DNA of 56,802 nt from Betaproteobacteria bacterium (GTDB lineage: Bacteria > Pseudomonadota > Gammaproteobacteria > Burkholderiales > Ga0077523). The DNA lies in the NCBI GenBank assembly GCA_016713305.1, contig JADJPK010000033.1, forward strand, positions 1 to 56,802, given 5' to 3'. Positions within the stretch are counted from its first letter, which is position 1. Every line of letters starts with the position of its first letter. The position numbers and the translations under genes are program-made. Below are positions 56,383 through 56,802 of the stretch, piece after piece. The notes beneath the pieces are model-generated. The model was not told the origin of the DNA. It did not search any database and was given only the letters and a program-made list of their open reading frames with translations.

Positions 56383-56802
56383 CGGGACGGCGACGAGACA
56401 GGACGGGACGTAAACTATGGAAGCCAGAAACTGGCACCTCCGATGGAACCACTGGGCGCCCCCGGGCGCCGCTCGCGCCGCTTCTTCTCCTGAAAGCGAA
56501 CTCCACCCCAACCCGGGGACCCAGAACCGGCCTTGGCCCGACTCGGCGGGATCGCGGTGCTGTTGCGATCCCTCGGCGTCGTCGCCAGTCGATGCCCGTG
56601 GTGCACGACTGGGCAACAACCGGGTCGAGACAACGTGATCCGAAGCCGTGGATTACGACCAGATTTGGAGGCCGGAGTCCTTGGTCGCCCTATCTCGTTC
56701 CCATCGTCTCGAACCTCCTGGATCCGAAGCCGAAGCGGGAATCGACTCCGGCGTAGTGGACGACCGAGGAGGGACCAAGGCGAGAGAACTCGGCATCGAG
56801 GC
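56383..56802. other. Right edge, probably start of the next replication gene
   Basis: A plus-strand frame from ATG 56417 shows no recognisable family, and frames switch as elsewhere. By position a helicase loader or replicative helicase gene is expected, but I cannot support it from sequence. Confidence 0.3.

Larger units (their letters stand above)
38743..56802. mobile_element. Prophage, left portion (right end outside window)
   Basis: It starts after gabD with repeats and a P4-type integrase. It continues through a leftward early operon with recombination, nucleotide, methylation and anti-defence genes, a lysogeny control region at 52.6-54.4 kb, and the start of a rightward replication operon. 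No structural genes are reached before the window ends. Confidence 0.88.

Overview
The window looks like a betaproteobacterial chromosome of the Burkholderiales/Rhodocyclales type. It has high GC, PEP-CTERM exported proteins, a YjfB-type motility protein, MlaA, two ABC-F ATPases and a tRNA-Pro/Arg/His cluster. Many genes read cleanly only if one switches frame at one or more points. One tRNA-Arg also carries two single-base C changes that break its cloverleaf. I therefore read most of these breaks as sequencing or assembly indels, and I give the span of the whole gene rather than of each fragment.

Layout. 1-13.3 kb is host: the start of a secreted spondin-domain protein, a two-component system, an endonuclease/exonuclease/phosphatase-fold protein, an SDR, a PEP-CTERM protein, an XRE regulator, three tRNAs, a YheS-like ABC-F ATPase, HtpX, an AI-2E-type transporter, a YjfB protein, a MaoC dehydratase with a FabG-like SDR, and a ribosome hibernation factor. 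13.3-19.9 kb is an envelope and exported-protein block, mostly on the minus strand: two overlapping DUF1566 proteins behind a HupE/UreJ-like membrane protein, a PEP-CTERM protein with a cohesin-like domain, and a large purple-acid-phosphatase-like enzyme with four tandem modules and a C-terminal dockerin-like domain.

21.5-27.7 kb is a compact integrative element of about 6 kb. It sits between two full copies of tRNA-Arg(CCT) (83-bp direct repeats) and encodes a tyrosine integrase, an AlpA-like protein, a primase/RepA-type helicase and small accessory proteins, but no virion genes. 27.7-38.7 kb is host again: YaeQ, Uup, a DUF2189 membrane protein, RhlE, a SirB1-like protein, an EamA transporter, an rRNA-methyltransferase-like protein, MlaA, an SDR and succinate-semialdehyde dehydrogenase.

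From 38.7 kb to the right edge lies the left part of a second element, a larger prophage. A plus-strand integrase faces a long minus-strand early operon (about 52.6 to 40.1 kb) whose genes overlap by ATGA/GTGA junctions. The operon encodes a YqaJ-like exonuclease, RecT, an SMC-like ATPase, an Acb2-type anti-CBASS protein, a DnaN-like clamp, a J-domain protein, a Thg1-like tRNA 5'-end polymerase, a DUF5131 protein, a DNA methyltransferase and an excisionase-like protein. The control region (52.6-54.4 kb) has five copies of an AGACAT-n2-ATGTCT type operator, arranged around a leftward and a rightward promoter. A repressor gene there is followed, in an overlapping operon, by a secreted Rap1a/Tai-like protein and a secreted HNH nuclease. 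The rightward side encodes a small Cro-like protein, a C5 DNA methyltransferase and a DUF1376-type replication protein. The prophage's right end is outside the window.
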